Source of the DNA: Fodinibius sp051746985
GTDB taxonomy: Bacteria; Bacteroidota; Rhodothermia; Balneolales; Balneolaceae
Direction: 5' to 3'
NCBI GenBank assembly: GCA_051746985.1
Contig: JBNJFP010000001.1
Location: 62,001 to 126,000 of the forward strand
DNA length: 64,000 nt
Positions 33,871 to 41,875 of this stretch are shown piece by piece; position 1 is the first letter of the stretch; the number at the start of each line of letters is the position of its first letter. A program made the position numbers and the translations under genes. A model generated the notes under the pieces. It was not told where the DNA came from and searched no databases. It was given only the letters and a program-made list of their open reading frames with translations.

Positions 33871-34535
33871 TTGAATTTTCTAACGTTAGCGTATCGTACA
33901 ACCACCAGCCGGTGCTCGATAACATTAACTTTTCGCTGGAAAACGGTGAATTTGCCTATCTCATTGGGCAAACCGGTGCTGGAAAAAGCTCATTTTTGCG
34001 ATTAATCTACCGTGACCTGCTGCCAAATAACGGCCAGGTTCGCGTTGCCGATATGGATGTCACCTCCCTACCCGACAAAAAGGTACCTTACCTAAGGCGG
34101 CGGCTCGGTATTGTATTCCAGGATTTTCAGCTCCTGCCCGATCGTACCGTTTATGAAAATGTAGCCTTTTCGATGCAGGTAACAGGTGAAAGCAAAAGTT
34201 ACATGAAACAACGTGTGCTTGAGGTACTGGGGATGGTGGGTTTAAGCCACAAACGTAAAAATATGCCTGGCGATCTGTCCGGTGGAGAAAAGCAGCGGGT
34301 GGTCATTGCTCGAGCCCTGGCCAATGAACCGCGCATTCTACTTGCCGACGAACCTACCGGCAACTTGGACCCAGGAGCCTCCGCAGAAATAATGGATCTG
34401 CTAAAGCAAATCAATAATCGAGGTATGGCCGTGCTCATGGTAACACACGATTACGACACAGTTAAGCAATATCCCTACCGTACGCTCAAACTTGAAAACG
34501 GTAAGCTTACGGAGATAGCAGTTAACAAGTTATAG
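33852..34535 (+). CDS. FtsE-like ABC transporter ATP-binding protein, 227 aa
   Basis: ATPase with Walker A GQTGAGKSS (about residues 39-47), signature LSGGEKQR and Walker B ILLADEPTGNLDP. The LGIVFQDFQLLPDRTVYENV segment matches FtsE, the partner of FtsX in cell division and peptidoglycan hydrolase control. No ftsX follows; the next gene is unrelated, so the permease would be elsewhere or be a LolC-type protein. It starts inside the methyltransferase gene, an overlap of 19 bases. Confidence 0.85.
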   Translation: MSQQSVIEFSNVSVSYNHQPVLDNINFSLENGEFAYLIGQTGAGKSSFLRLIYRDLLPNNGQVRVADMDVTSLPDKKVPYLRRRLGIVFQDFQLLPDRTVYENVAFSMQVTGESKSYMKQRVLEVLGMVGLSHKRKNMPGDLSGGEKQRVVIARALANEPRILLADEPTGNLDPGASAEIMDLLKQINNRGMAVLMVTHDYDTVKQYPYRTLKLENGKLTEIAVNKL

Positions 34536-34648
34536 AATAACGGCTCATCAAACTATAGTACGAGTTATACCTTCCCTTTTGCATTTACAGACCTTCGGTT
34601 GTATTTATGGATCTTTAAAATTGAATTTCTCATTTATGATTTCTATAA

Positions 34649-35323
34649 ATGCGATTCCCAAAAAGCGCTATTGGAATAGGTATATTCCTGTTTCTATGTA
34701 CTTCGTCAGGAATAGCACAAAACAGTAATTCCCAGTCGGCATCTTTACAATCCCAGCCTGCTTTAGATTCAAATAATTCCTCAACTGAATATAATCCTTC
34801 CCTGTCAGATCTTGGATGGCAATTTGGATCCGGAGCAGTATTCGGAGCTGCCGGTGGGTTTTTAGGTGGGTTCAGTGGCTATGCTGCAAATGGTTTCCAG
34901 AATAATTTGAATTCCATCTCCTTTATTTTCTTTGGAACAGCTGCCGGATATTTGGCAGGTACCAGTTTTGGGGTATACAACGCAGCAAATTCTCATCCCT
35001 ACCAAGCATCTTTTGGTTCTATTTTATTTGGCAGTTTTCTGGGCACAGGTATTGGAGTGGGTGGTATAATGGCAACAGGGAATTTAATTGACAATAATAG
35101 CGCGTCAAGAATCATCGGTATAGGTTTCGGCCTTTCAACTGTTATTATCGGAGGAATGTTTCTAAACAGCCAAAGCATAAAAAAGAAGAAAAATCAATCA
35201 TCAGCCTTGCTGAATGTAAACAATGGATCCACTCAGATAGCATCACCAGCCATTAATCTGACAAAATTAAAGCAAACAGGATCAGCTAATAATAAAATCA
35301 AGCATGCTACACTCCTACGGTGA
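34649..35323 (+). CDS. Gly-rich membrane-associated protein of unknown function, 224 aa
   Basis: A signal peptide (AIGIGIFLFLCTSSGIAQ) is followed by a Ser/Asn/Gln-rich linker and a region of Gly-rich hydrophobic segments (GAVFGAAGGFLGGFSGYA, FIFFGTAAGYLAGTSFGVY, ILFGSFLGTGIGVGGIMATG and IGIGFGLSTVIIGGMFL). The repeated glycine zippers resemble DUF or TM2-like small membrane proteins, but I do not recognise the family. The tail is polar. It stands alone between ftsE and queG. Confidence 0.65.
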   Translation: MRFPKSAIGIGIFLFLCTSSGIAQNSNSQSASLQSQPALDSNNSSTEYNPSLSDLGWQFGSGAVFGAAGGFLGGFSGYAANGFQNNLNSISFIFFGTAAGYLAGTSFGVYNAANSHPYQASFGSILFGSFLGTGIGVGGIMATGNLIDNNSASRIIGIGFGLSTVIIGGMFLNSQSIKKKKNQSSALLNVNNGSTQIASPAINLTKLKQTGSANNKIKHATLLR

Positions 35324-35352
35324 AACTGCTAAACATTTCTTTGTAAATACCT

Positions 35353-35360
35353 TACCTTTG
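35353..35360 (+). promoter_or_regulatory. Possible -7 box of queG
   Basis: TACCTTTG fits the Bacteroidetes TAnnTTTG -7 element and lies 44 bases before the queG ATG. No clear -33 TTG at the right distance was found, so this is a weak call. Confidence 0.35.
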
Positions 35361-35403
35361 CAATAGTATTAGCTTTTAATCCAAGCAGTTTAAACTACTC
35401 TGA

Positions 35404-36354
35404 ATGAATCTTCGCGAGCGAACACAACAAGTGCGGGAGTATGCCCTCCGATTAGGGTTTAATGCGTGCGGATTTGCAAAAGCTGGTCGGCTCGAAAAGG
35501 AAGAACGCCGGTTGCGCGAGTGGCTGAATCAGGATCGGCACGGAACGATGGGGTGGATGGAGAATCATTTTGACAAACGGGTTGATCCCACTAAGCTCGT
35601 CCCCGGATCAAAGTCGGTAGTTTCGGTTATTGGAAGTTATTTTCATCCTGATCATGAACCACAAATGCAGCAAGAAGGAGAACCCAAGATTGCCAAATAT
35701 GCGCAGGGACGCGATTATCACAAAGTGTATAAAAAGAAGCTTAAAAAGCTGTTCGCTTATACCGAAGATCTTCTGGGCGGTTTAGAAGGCCGGGTTTTTG
35801 TGGATTCCGCCCCCGTTTTGGATAAAGCCTGGGCGGTGCGATCGGGGTTGGGATGGATGGGCAAAAACTCGAATATCCTCAATAAAAACATGGGGTCGTT
35901 CTTTTTTATCGGTGAGATGATTGTGGATGTCGAATTCGTTTATGACGCTCCGGTTACCGATCACTGTGGCAGCTGCACGCGTTGCATCGACGCCTGCCCT
36001 ACCAACGCCATTTATGAACCCTACCGCGTGGATGCTACCAAATGTATTTCATATTTGACGATTGAACTTAAGGAGGAAATCCCAAAAGAACACCGTCAAG
36101 ATTTAGGCGAATGGATGTTCGGCTGTGATATCTGCCAAGACGTGTGTCCCTGGAACCGCGATGCCACCTATGGAGCAATGGAAGACCTTTTTCCCCGTGA
36201 AAAGCTACTCAATCACGATATTAATTTTTGGGAAGAGTTGGACATTCCCCGCTACGATACCCTATTTGAGGGCAGCGCTATCCGCCGGGCAAAGTTTGAA
36301 AAGTTCAAGGATAATGTCGCTGCTGTGTCTGAAAATGTGAACCGTGAGATGTGA
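35404..36354 (+). CDS. queG: Epoxyqueuosine reductase QueG
   Basis: Cobalamin-dependent last step of queuosine synthesis, reducing epoxyqueuosine in tRNA. The catalytic Asp region VDSAPVLDKAWAVRSGLGWMGKNSN is near residue 134, and two [4Fe-4S] cluster motifs follow: C188-G-S-C191-T-R-C194-I-D-A-C198-P and CDICQDVCPW at 241-250. Length of 316 aa is typical of the short QueG without a HEAT domain. It is separate from queD/queE at 20 kb; the pathway is therefore split. Confidence 0.93.
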   Translation: MNLRERTQQVREYALRLGFNACGFAKAGRLEKEERRLREWLNQDRHGTMGWMENHFDKRVDPTKLVPGSKSVVSVIGSYFHPDHEPQMQQEGEPKIAKYAQGRDYHKVYKKKLKKLFAYTEDLLGGLEGRVFVDSAPVLDKAWAVRSGLGWMGKNSNILNKNMGSFFFIGEMIVDVEFVYDAPVTDHCGSCTRCIDACPTNAIYEPYRVDATKCISYLTIELKEEIPKEHRQDLGEWMFGCDICQDVCPWNRDATYGAMEDLFPREKLLNHDINFWEELDIPRYDTLFEGSAIRRAKFEKFKDNVAAVSENVNREM

Positions 36355-36407
36355 AATAACAAACCTACCTGTGATAATAGCAGACGCCTAACGTTTTACA
36401 TCTGCTA

Positions 36408-37046
36408 TCAAAACCGATCCTTCTTATCTTTCAGCGCTTTATACAGTAGCTCTCTTGCTCTAAAGATGTGAGCTTTAACTGTCCCCAAAGGGGCGTCCAG
36501 AATATCAGCAATCTCTTGGTAACTTTTCTCCTCCATGTGACGCAATTCAATCACCTTTCGGTACTTCTCCGGAAGGTCATCAATAGCATGTTGTACAATC
36601 TTCTGCCGTTGCTTGCGAATGATATCTCGGTCTGTTGCTGCAGATTCATCCGGCAGCTGCATCTCCATTTCACCATCACGGGTTTTCATCGGCTTGTCAA
36701 TGGAAAGCGTTTTAAGCTTCTTTTTGCGGAGGTAATCAATGGTGTGATTGGTTGCAATGCGGTACAACCAGGTTGAAAATGCGTAATTGGTGCTGTAGGT
36801 ATTTAAGTTATCGAATGCCTTAACAAATGCCTCTTGCACCAAATCTTCAACCTGCTCTTTATCCTTAACCATTTTCAAGATATGGAAATAAAGAGCACGC
36901 TCGTATTTATCTACCAATTTTTTATACGCCTTTTCATCTCCGCCCAGTGCTTTCTCTACCAGCACATCATCCTGCAGGCTACTCTCGGAGGCATTTTCGC
37001 GAGGCGATTCTGTTGTCTTTGAATTTGATGAATTTGTGTCAGACAT
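36408..37046 (-). CDS. ECF-type RNA polymerase sigma-70 factor
   Basis: Region 2 reads YKKLVDKYERALYFHILKMVKDKEQVEDLVQEAFVKAFDNL, with FSTWLYRIATNHTIDYLRKKK. Region 4 is LPEKYRKVIELRHMEEKSYQEIADILDAPLGTVKAHIFRARELLYKAL, a helix-turn-helix that reads the -35 element. The variable 212-220 aa length depends on whether ATG 37046 (MSDTNSS) or 37070 is used; no Shine-Dalgarno is strong, and 37046 fits the family. No anti-sigma gene lies nearby. Confidence 0.9.
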   Translation of the reverse strand: MSDTNSSNSKTTESPRENASESSLQDDVLVEKALGGDEKAYKKLVDKYERALYFHILKMVKDKEQVEDLVQEAFVKAFDNLNTYSTNYAFSTWLYRIATNHTIDYLRKKKLKTLSIDKPMKTRDGEMEMQLPDESAATDRDIIRKQRQKIVQHAIDDLPEKYRKVIELRHMEEKSYQEIADILDAPLGTVKAHIFRARELLYKALKDKKDRF

Positions 37047-37308
37047 CCCTGAAAAGAGATAGGAAAACATTATGATTAATTTCGGTTCAAACTTAGCAAA
37101 AGTGACGCTTTATTCCCATTCTTATCAATATATTATTGCGCTCACTCAGCTTTACCTCAATTCTTTAGCAGGGTTTATATCTCCTAACGCTTATTTGGGG
37201 ATGATTTTTGCAGATGAAATAAAAATTGAACTCCTTTTTAAAAATTTTTCGTATATAATCTGTAAGGATTGCTTTACCAAAGTATCTTACATACGAAGTA
37301 AAATCAGT

Positions 37309-37324
37309 ATCATCATATGATGAT
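37309..37324. promoter_or_regulatory. Perfect 16-bp palindrome upstream of the gap-truncated gene
   Basis: ATCATCATATGATGAT is a perfect 16-bp palindrome, 38 bases before the ATG at 37362. It is a candidate operator for that gene or for the divergent sigma factor. The rest of the 37047-37361 space is AT-rich and shows no convincing gene. Confidence 0.4.
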
Positions 37325-37361
37325 CTCTCTCAAGACAAATCAAAAATAAAATAATATAACG

Positions 37362-37426
37362 ATGAAAAAACTACTCACATACGGATGCTTAATTTTGGGG
37401 ATGGTATTCTTTTCTAATTCAAATGC
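37362..37426 (+). CDS. Exported protein, N-terminus only (truncated by gap)
   Basis: MKKLLTYGCLILGMVFFSNSNA is a Sec signal peptide; the frame then enters 100 N at 37427. The true product is unknown because the rest is missing. The fragment after the gap is a terminator, so the gene must end within the gap and the real gap may be longer than 100 bases. It could be an OM protein like the neighbour at 37760. Confidence 0.6.
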
Positions 37427-37526
37427 NNNNNNNNNNNNNNNNNNNNNNNNNNNNNNNNNNNNNNNNNNNNNNNNNNNNNNNNNNNNNNNNNNNNNNNNNN
37501 NNNNNNNNNNNNNNNNNNNNNNNNNN
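37427..37526. other. Assembly gap, 100 N
   Basis: One hundred N of placeholder length. Unlike the gap at 24561, the flanks share no sequence, so real DNA is missing, including the body of the gene that starts at 37362. Confidence 0.99.
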
Positions 37527-37531
37527 TTTTT

Positions 37532-37561
37532 AAAAGGCGTTCCAAATGGGACGCCTTTTTT
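37532..37561 (+). terminator. Rho-independent terminator just after the gap
   Basis: A 12-bp stem (AAAAGGCGTTCC / GGGACGCCTTTT, one T-G pair) has a 4-base loop and runs straight into a T-tract. It would end the transcript of the gene lost in the gap. Confidence 0.88.
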
Positions 37562-37759
37562 ATTTTGTGTTGTTGATCAAAATACTGCCCTGACGAATAC
37601 CACCGGTTGAGGTAACCAACTAAGTCACAGCTTCCAAAAAAACTTACAAACAAAAATTAGTAAAATTAACCGGTTTAAATTAATTTGATAGAAGTTAAGA
37701 GAGTCTACATATAAAATACGCCCAATAACAGGGTTACCAATAATTAAATAAACAATTCT

Positions 37760-38305
37760 ATGAAGAGAACAATAAAAATTGCCATTCTCATATTTGGACT
37801 ATTTTTAACCTATAATACACACCTGCAGGCTCAAGATATTAAACTTGGCGGCGGCCTTGTACTAGGTACCGGTGTTTTTGAGTTTGATGACGTTGATAAT
37901 GACCTAGGACTACGCGTAGAAGGTCTATATTCTATAAATGAAGAAATTAGAACGTCAGCCGATCTCACCTATTTCTTTCCAAAATCAGAAGGAGACGTAG
38001 ATGTTTCGTTATTAGGGGTCAACATAAATGCCCACTACATTTTTTATAACGAAGATGGGGTGACCGCCTATGGATTAGGAGGACTGAATATTGCTGTAGT
38101 AACTGTTGATACGCCCTCCCAAACTGTATCTGGATTCGGCACTTTTGGAGGATCGGATTCGGAAACGGAAGTGGGGCTAAACCTCGGGGGTGGGGTGGAA
38201 TATATGCTTGATTTTGCCGATCTCTTTGGTGAAGCTAAAATTGGTGGATTGGCCGGTGATGCCGATCAGTTTGTGCTTGCAGTTGGATTACGATTTGGAC
38301 TATAA
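37760..38305 (+). CDS. Outer-membrane beta-barrel protein, 181 aa
   Basis: A signal peptide (IKIAILIFGLFLTYNTHLQAQ) precedes alternating beta-strands (LGGGLVLGTGVFEFD, LGLRVEGLYSIN, TADLTYFFPKSE, NINAHYIFYN, TAYGLGGLNIAVV and VGLNLGGGVEYMLDF). The last strand ends QFVLAVGLRFGL, a C-terminal Leu in a position typical of beta-barrels of the OmpA/Omp_b-brl class. It is predicted to be a small porin or adhesin-like barrel. No gene-specific motif. It follows a gap-disrupted gene with a similar start. Confidence 0.75.
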   Translation: MKRTIKIAILIFGLFLTYNTHLQAQDIKLGGGLVLGTGVFEFDDVDNDLGLRVEGLYSINEEIRTSADLTYFFPKSEGDVDVSLLGVNINAHYIFYNEDGVTAYGLGGLNIAVVTVDTPSQTVSGFGTFGGSDSETEVGLNLGGGVEYMLDFADLFGEAKIGGLAGDADQFVLAVGLRFGL

Positions 38306-38318
38306 CTTTGAAGATCAG

Positions 38319-38352
38319 ATAGTAGCGTTTTCTATCCGCTAAACGCCACTAT
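38319..38352. terminator. Possible bidirectional terminator
   Basis: ATAGTAGCGTTT and AAACGCCACTAT form a 12-bp stem with one mismatch and a 10-base loop between convergent genes. The right arm overlaps the last stop codon of the ppx gene, and no long T-tract follows on either strand. Confidence 0.45.
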
Positions 38353-39260
38353 TTGTTAAATAACACACCATGACGAATGCCCCCGGTGGAAGTGAACATT
38401 TCTTCAAAACCATACTTTTTCATAAACTCATCAAGTATCAACAATCCAGCCAAAAAGATATCTGCCCTGCCCTTTAGTACCTGTGGGTATCGCATTTCAA
38501 TCTCTGCCGAAGAATGCTGCATAAATTCATCCATATAACTGTTAATTGATTGTCGAGATAACACATAGCCCGACAACAGGTTGCTGTTATAGCTATCCAA
38601 CCCCTTGTCGATACATGCCAGTGAAGTAACCGTCCCCGCTACCCCAATAAGCCGGGATCCACCCGCAAAATTAAATTTATACTCTCCCAGCATAGTTTTA
38701 ATAGATTTTCTGCAAACTATAATCTGGTCTTCGGTGGGAGGATCCTCATTCAAAAAACGCTCGGTAAATCGTACGCATCCCATGTCAAAAGAGTAGCGAT
38801 CGCTTACCGTTTTTCCACCCATGGCAATTTCGGTGCTGCCACCCCCAATATCGACAATCACATTTTTATGGTCTGAAATCTCCTCAGAAAGCACACTTAA
38901 AGCCCCTGTAAAAGTGTATTGCGCTTCCTCCATCCCACTTAACACTTGTGGTTTAAGCCCAGTCTGTTCCTCTACAACAGCCAAAAAATACTCCCGGTTT
39001 TGAGCATCACGCACTGCGCTGGTTGCTGTTACGAAAATCTGTTCTAAAGTGGAATATTGTTCTTTGATGATCTGCTGATATTCCTGTATTGCTTGAATAA
39101 CGCGCTGTATAGCTGCCTCAGAAAGGCGACCCGACTCATCAACGCCCGCTCCCAGCCTGGGGATCCGCTGCTGCTCGTCAATAACTTTAAATCTGCCTTC
39201 GTCCATTTTTCCGACCAAAAGCAAAACCGTATTCGTGCCTATGTCTATTGCAGCGTTCAC
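38349..39260 (-). CDS. Ppx/GppA-family exopolyphosphatase, 303 aa
   Basis: Actin-fold phosphatase that hydrolyses inorganic polyphosphate or (p)ppGpp-derived pppGpp. Motifs: AAIDIGTNTVLLLVG (phosphate 1), FVTATSAVRDAQNREYFL, VIVDIGGGSTEIAMG (phosphate 2), and FTSTGGIRHGVLF. At 303 aa it is the short, one-unit form typical of Bacteroidota, lacking the C-terminal HD-like domain of E. coli Ppx. The ATG overlaps the prmA stop by 4 bases (ATGA), and it is the last gene of the tatA-gatA operon. Confidence 0.88.
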   Translation of the reverse strand: MNAAIDIGTNTVLLLVGKMDEGRFKVIDEQQRIPRLGAGVDESGRLSEAAIQRVIQAIQEYQQIIKEQYSTLEQIFVTATSAVRDAQNREYFLAVVEEQTGLKPQVLSGMEEAQYTFTGALSVLSEEISDHKNVIVDIGGGSTEIAMGGKTVSDRYSFDMGCVRFTERFLNEDPPTEDQIIVCRKSIKTMLGEYKFNFAGGSRLIGVAGTVTSLACIDKGLDSYNSNLLSGYVLSRQSINSYMDEFMQHSSAEIEMRYPQVLKGRADIFLAGLLILDEFMKKYGFEEMFTSTGGIRHGVLFNK

Positions 39261-40099
39261 GCTTTTACCTTTTTAGCCTCAATGGCAATCCATTCATTCT
39301 CCTGAGAAATATGAGTGATAGCATACTGCTTTTTTAGGATGGGGAGAACCGTCGCTTTATCCTTTTCAAGCAGTCCCGACAAAAGCAGAAATCCTCCTTT
39401 TCTTACGGCCTTATCTAATCCTTCAAATAATTCCATAATAATATTACACTGAATATTAGCGAGAACAACATCGGCGGTCATGCCTTTGGGAATTACTTCT
39501 ATGGAACCCTTTTTTACCTCAATTTGATCAGCCACGTCGTTAAGAAAAATATTTTCCTTCGTATTTGAGATACTCCACTCATCAATGTCGAAGGCAAACG
39601 CCTGCGATGCCCCCAGTTTTATAGCAGCAATGGATAAAATGCCCGTCCCCGTGCCGGCGTCAATAACAGAATTTCCCTCATTTAGTACCTCTGGAAGGCG
39701 TTGCAACATTAAGCGAGTGGTCTCGTGATAACCGGTGCCAAATGACATTTTGGGATCAATCTCCAGCAAGATTTTATCACCCGGCACATCTTCATTCGAC
39801 CAAGTTGGCTTGATAAAAAATTGTCCCACCGATTGAGCCCTTATGGTTTCTTCCCACTGCTGATTCCAGTTCTGATCTGCAACAACTTCTTCGGTTTCAA
39901 TAAATCCATCTCCCGGATAGGCCCCCAGCAACAAATCAATTTGTTCTCGATCACTTACACTAAAATGCTCTTTTTGTATATAGGTAATAATTTGATTTTC
40001 CCGCTGCTCAAAACCATCAAAATCCATATCGAAAAGCTCGGCAATAAGACTCTCCTGATACTCGTCAGAAACTTGTATAACCAACTTAATATACTTCAT
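39257..40099 (-). CDS. prmA: Ribosomal protein L11 methyltransferase PrmA
   Basis: Trimethylates L11. The N-terminal substrate-binding domain has IKLVIQVSDEYQESLIAELF, and the methyltransferase domain has MSFGTGYHETTRLMLQRL (the GTG-H/TT motif of PrmA), VIDAGTGTGILSIAAIKLGA and DVVLANIQCNIIMELFEGL (NxN-type motif). Length of 280 aa is normal. It is coupled to the ppx gene by a 4-base overlap and starts 6 bases after the M28 peptidase stop. Confidence 0.93.
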   Translation of the reverse strand: MKYIKLVIQVSDEYQESLIAELFDMDFDGFEQRENQIITYIQKEHFSVSDREQIDLLLGAYPGDGFIETEEVVADQNWNQQWEETIRAQSVGQFFIKPTWSNEDVPGDKILLEIDPKMSFGTGYHETTRLMLQRLPEVLNEGNSVIDAGTGTGILSIAAIKLGASQAFAFDIDEWSISNTKENIFLNDVADQIEVKKGSIEVIPKGMTADVVLANIQCNIIMELFEGLDKAVRKGGFLLLSGLLEKDKATVLPILKKQYAITHISQENEWIAIEAKKVKA

Positions 40100-40105
40100 A
40101 TCCTG

Positions 40106-41101
40106 TTAATTGGATTCAGTGTCTGAGGTATTTATCCGATTATAAGTAAGTTCGGCTACAACCTGTCCTACTGCTTGCATGGTCGATTTGCTGATGACAT
40201 CAATATCATCCTCATGGGTATGCCAATAGGGAGCAAATTTAGCTCCATTATCGCCCACTTCATGCCGAATAATATTGATCATGGGGATACCCGCCATTTT
40301 ATTGACAATAAGGTGATCATCGGAAATACTATTTCCTTCTTGGGGGATAAAAAACGAATCATATCCCTTATCATCTGCAATAGCCCACACCTCGTTCACC
40401 AGCTCGGAGGCAAACTGCATCGAATAACCCTCTTTGGGAAAACGAGCCCCCTCTCCTCCCACCATGTCCAGCAAAATGCCAAAGCGGGGAGAATATCCTT
40501 TCACGGGGGGATTTTCTGCCCAGTGACGTGATCCCAAAAAGTAATGATCCAGATCGCCTTCTTCGCCATAATCTTCCCCGTCAAACAAAACGATATCTAC
40601 CCCAATGGGCGGCGGTTGCTTTTCAAACTGTCGGGCAAGCTCCAGCAGTACAGCTACTCCGCTGGCCCCGTCATCTGCACCAAGAATGGGCTGGTCTTCG
40701 TTTTTCGAATCTTCGTCCGCCTTCGGCCGCGTATCCCAGTGGGCACTTAACATGATGCGATCACTACTTTGTGGATTAAAAGCTGCAATCACATTGGCAA
40801 GGGCAAGCGTATCACCATCATAACCGGTGGTGGTAAATTCCTGAGAAAAAACATTCGCCTGTCCGGCATAGCTGCGCAGCTTTTGTACCAAATATTCTTT
40901 GGTCTGCCGATGACCTTCGGTATTGGGATTTCTCGGTCCATACGAAAGCTGCTGCTCAACAAAATGGTAGGCACTGTCGGCATTAAATTGGGGAACGTCA
41001 TTACCCTGCTCTTTGAAATGAAATTCATCATTTTGATCGGTCCCACAGGAAGCAAAAAGAATCCCTCCAATTAGTGCGAGGTATAAACAATATTTATGCA
41101 T
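40106..41101 (-). CDS. M28-family zinc peptidase or glutaminyl cyclase-like lipoprotein, 331 aa
   Basis: ATG at 41101 gives MHKYCLYLALIGGILFASCG, a lipobox-containing signal peptide (FASC); it overlaps the SDR stop by 8 bases. The longer frame to 41209 runs inside the SDR gene and is rejected. Metal-binding positions: His-x-Asp in MLSAHWDTRP, Asp in GADDGASGVAVLLELA, Glu in LFDGEDYGEEGD, Asp in ILLDMVGGEGARF and His in YWHTHEDDIDV. The same architecture occurs in the Bacteroidota glutaminyl-peptide cyclotransferases, so a cyclase cannot be excluded. Confidence 0.86.
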   Translation of the reverse strand: MHKYCLYLALIGGILFASCGTDQNDEFHFKEQGNDVPQFNADSAYHFVEQQLSYGPRNPNTEGHRQTKEYLVQKLRSYAGQANVFSQEFTTTGYDGDTLALANVIAAFNPQSSDRIMLSAHWDTRPKADEDSKNEDQPILGADDGASGVAVLLELARQFEKQPPPIGVDIVLFDGEDYGEEGDLDHYFLGSRHWAENPPVKGYSPRFGILLDMVGGEGARFPKEGYSMQFASELVNEVWAIADDKGYDSFFIPQEGNSISDDHLIVNKMAGIPMINIIRHEVGDNGAKFAPYWHTHEDDIDVISKSTMQAVGQVVAELTYNRINTSDTESN

Positions 41102-41864
41102 CGTCTCTGTGAACCATCGTTGATGATGACTGGGCAACCGGAAAAACAATAGAATCCATAATATTAACGTGGGGCGGACGGCTTGCGATAAAATGAACAA
41201 TCTCTGCAATATCTTGGGCTACAAGTGGCTTTAGGCCGTCATAAACCTCCGATGCCTGATCTTTATCACCGTCAAAACGCACCTCGCTAAACTCCGTTTC
41301 CACTAATCCCGGCGAAACCATACTTACCCTGACATTGGTACCGTGAAGATCTTTTTTCGTGGCTTCGGTAAACGCTTTAACAGCGTGCTTTGTGGCACAA
41401 TATACCGATCCTCCGGGATAGCTTTCGTGCCCCGCAATCGACCCAATGTTAATTACATGACCAGTATTTCGTTCCTTCATCTGAGGAGTAATCAGCCGGG
41501 TCATCGTGAGCACGCCTTTAATGTTTACATCAATCATGGCATCCCAGTCCTCGGTATCGGCATCATAAACCGAATCAACCCCTTTGGCTAATCCCGCATT
41601 ATTGACCAGTATATCTACGGGTTGATCCAGTTCCGACAAAAACTGCTTAGCTTTCTCACGATTACGAACATCAAACGGTGCCATGACTACAGAGATTCCA
41701 AAATCCTCCTCAAACCGGTCTTTCAAATTCTGTAATCTTTGCTCACGCCGCCCATTTAACACCAGATGACACCCTGACTCGGCAAACAAAGCAGCAGTGG
41801 CTTTACCTATTCCTGAGGTGGCACCAGTGACAAATGCCCATTTATTCTCTAAACGATTAATCAT
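41094..41864 (-). CDS. Short-chain dehydrogenase, YdfG-like, 256 aa
   Basis: Cofactor motif WAFVTGATSGIGKATAALFAESG at residues 9-31, NNAGLAKG, and catalytic Tyr/Lys in SVYCATKHAVKAFTEATK. The NGRREQRLQNLKDRF helix and the GTNVRVSMVSPGLVETEFSEVRF segment match the YdfG/serine-3-dehydrogenase-like class. The substrate is uncertain. It overlaps the M28 peptidase start by 8 bases and starts 11 bases after the gatA stop in the same operon. Confidence 0.88.
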   Translation of the reverse strand: MINRLENKWAFVTGATSGIGKATAALFAESGCHLVLNGRREQRLQNLKDRFEEDFGISVVMAPFDVRNREKAKQFLSELDQPVDILVNNAGLAKGVDSVYDADTEDWDAMIDVNIKGVLTMTRLITPQMKERNTGHVINIGSIAGHESYPGGSVYCATKHAVKAFTEATKKDLHGTNVRVSMVSPGLVETEFSEVRFDGDKDQASEVYDGLKPLVAQDIAEIVHFIASRPPHVNIMDSIVFPVAQSSSTMVHRDDA

Positions 41865-41875
41865 AATGCAAAGGT

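Noticed and set aside
37072..37320. 82-residue ORF on the + strand
   Set aside because: AT-rich, no Shine-Dalgarno, no family features, and it occupies the region expected to hold promoters for the sigma factor and the next gene.
40789..41209. N-terminal extension of the M28 peptidase to 41209
   Set aside because: It lies within the SDR coding sequence; the internal ATG at 41101 gives a lipoprotein signal peptide.
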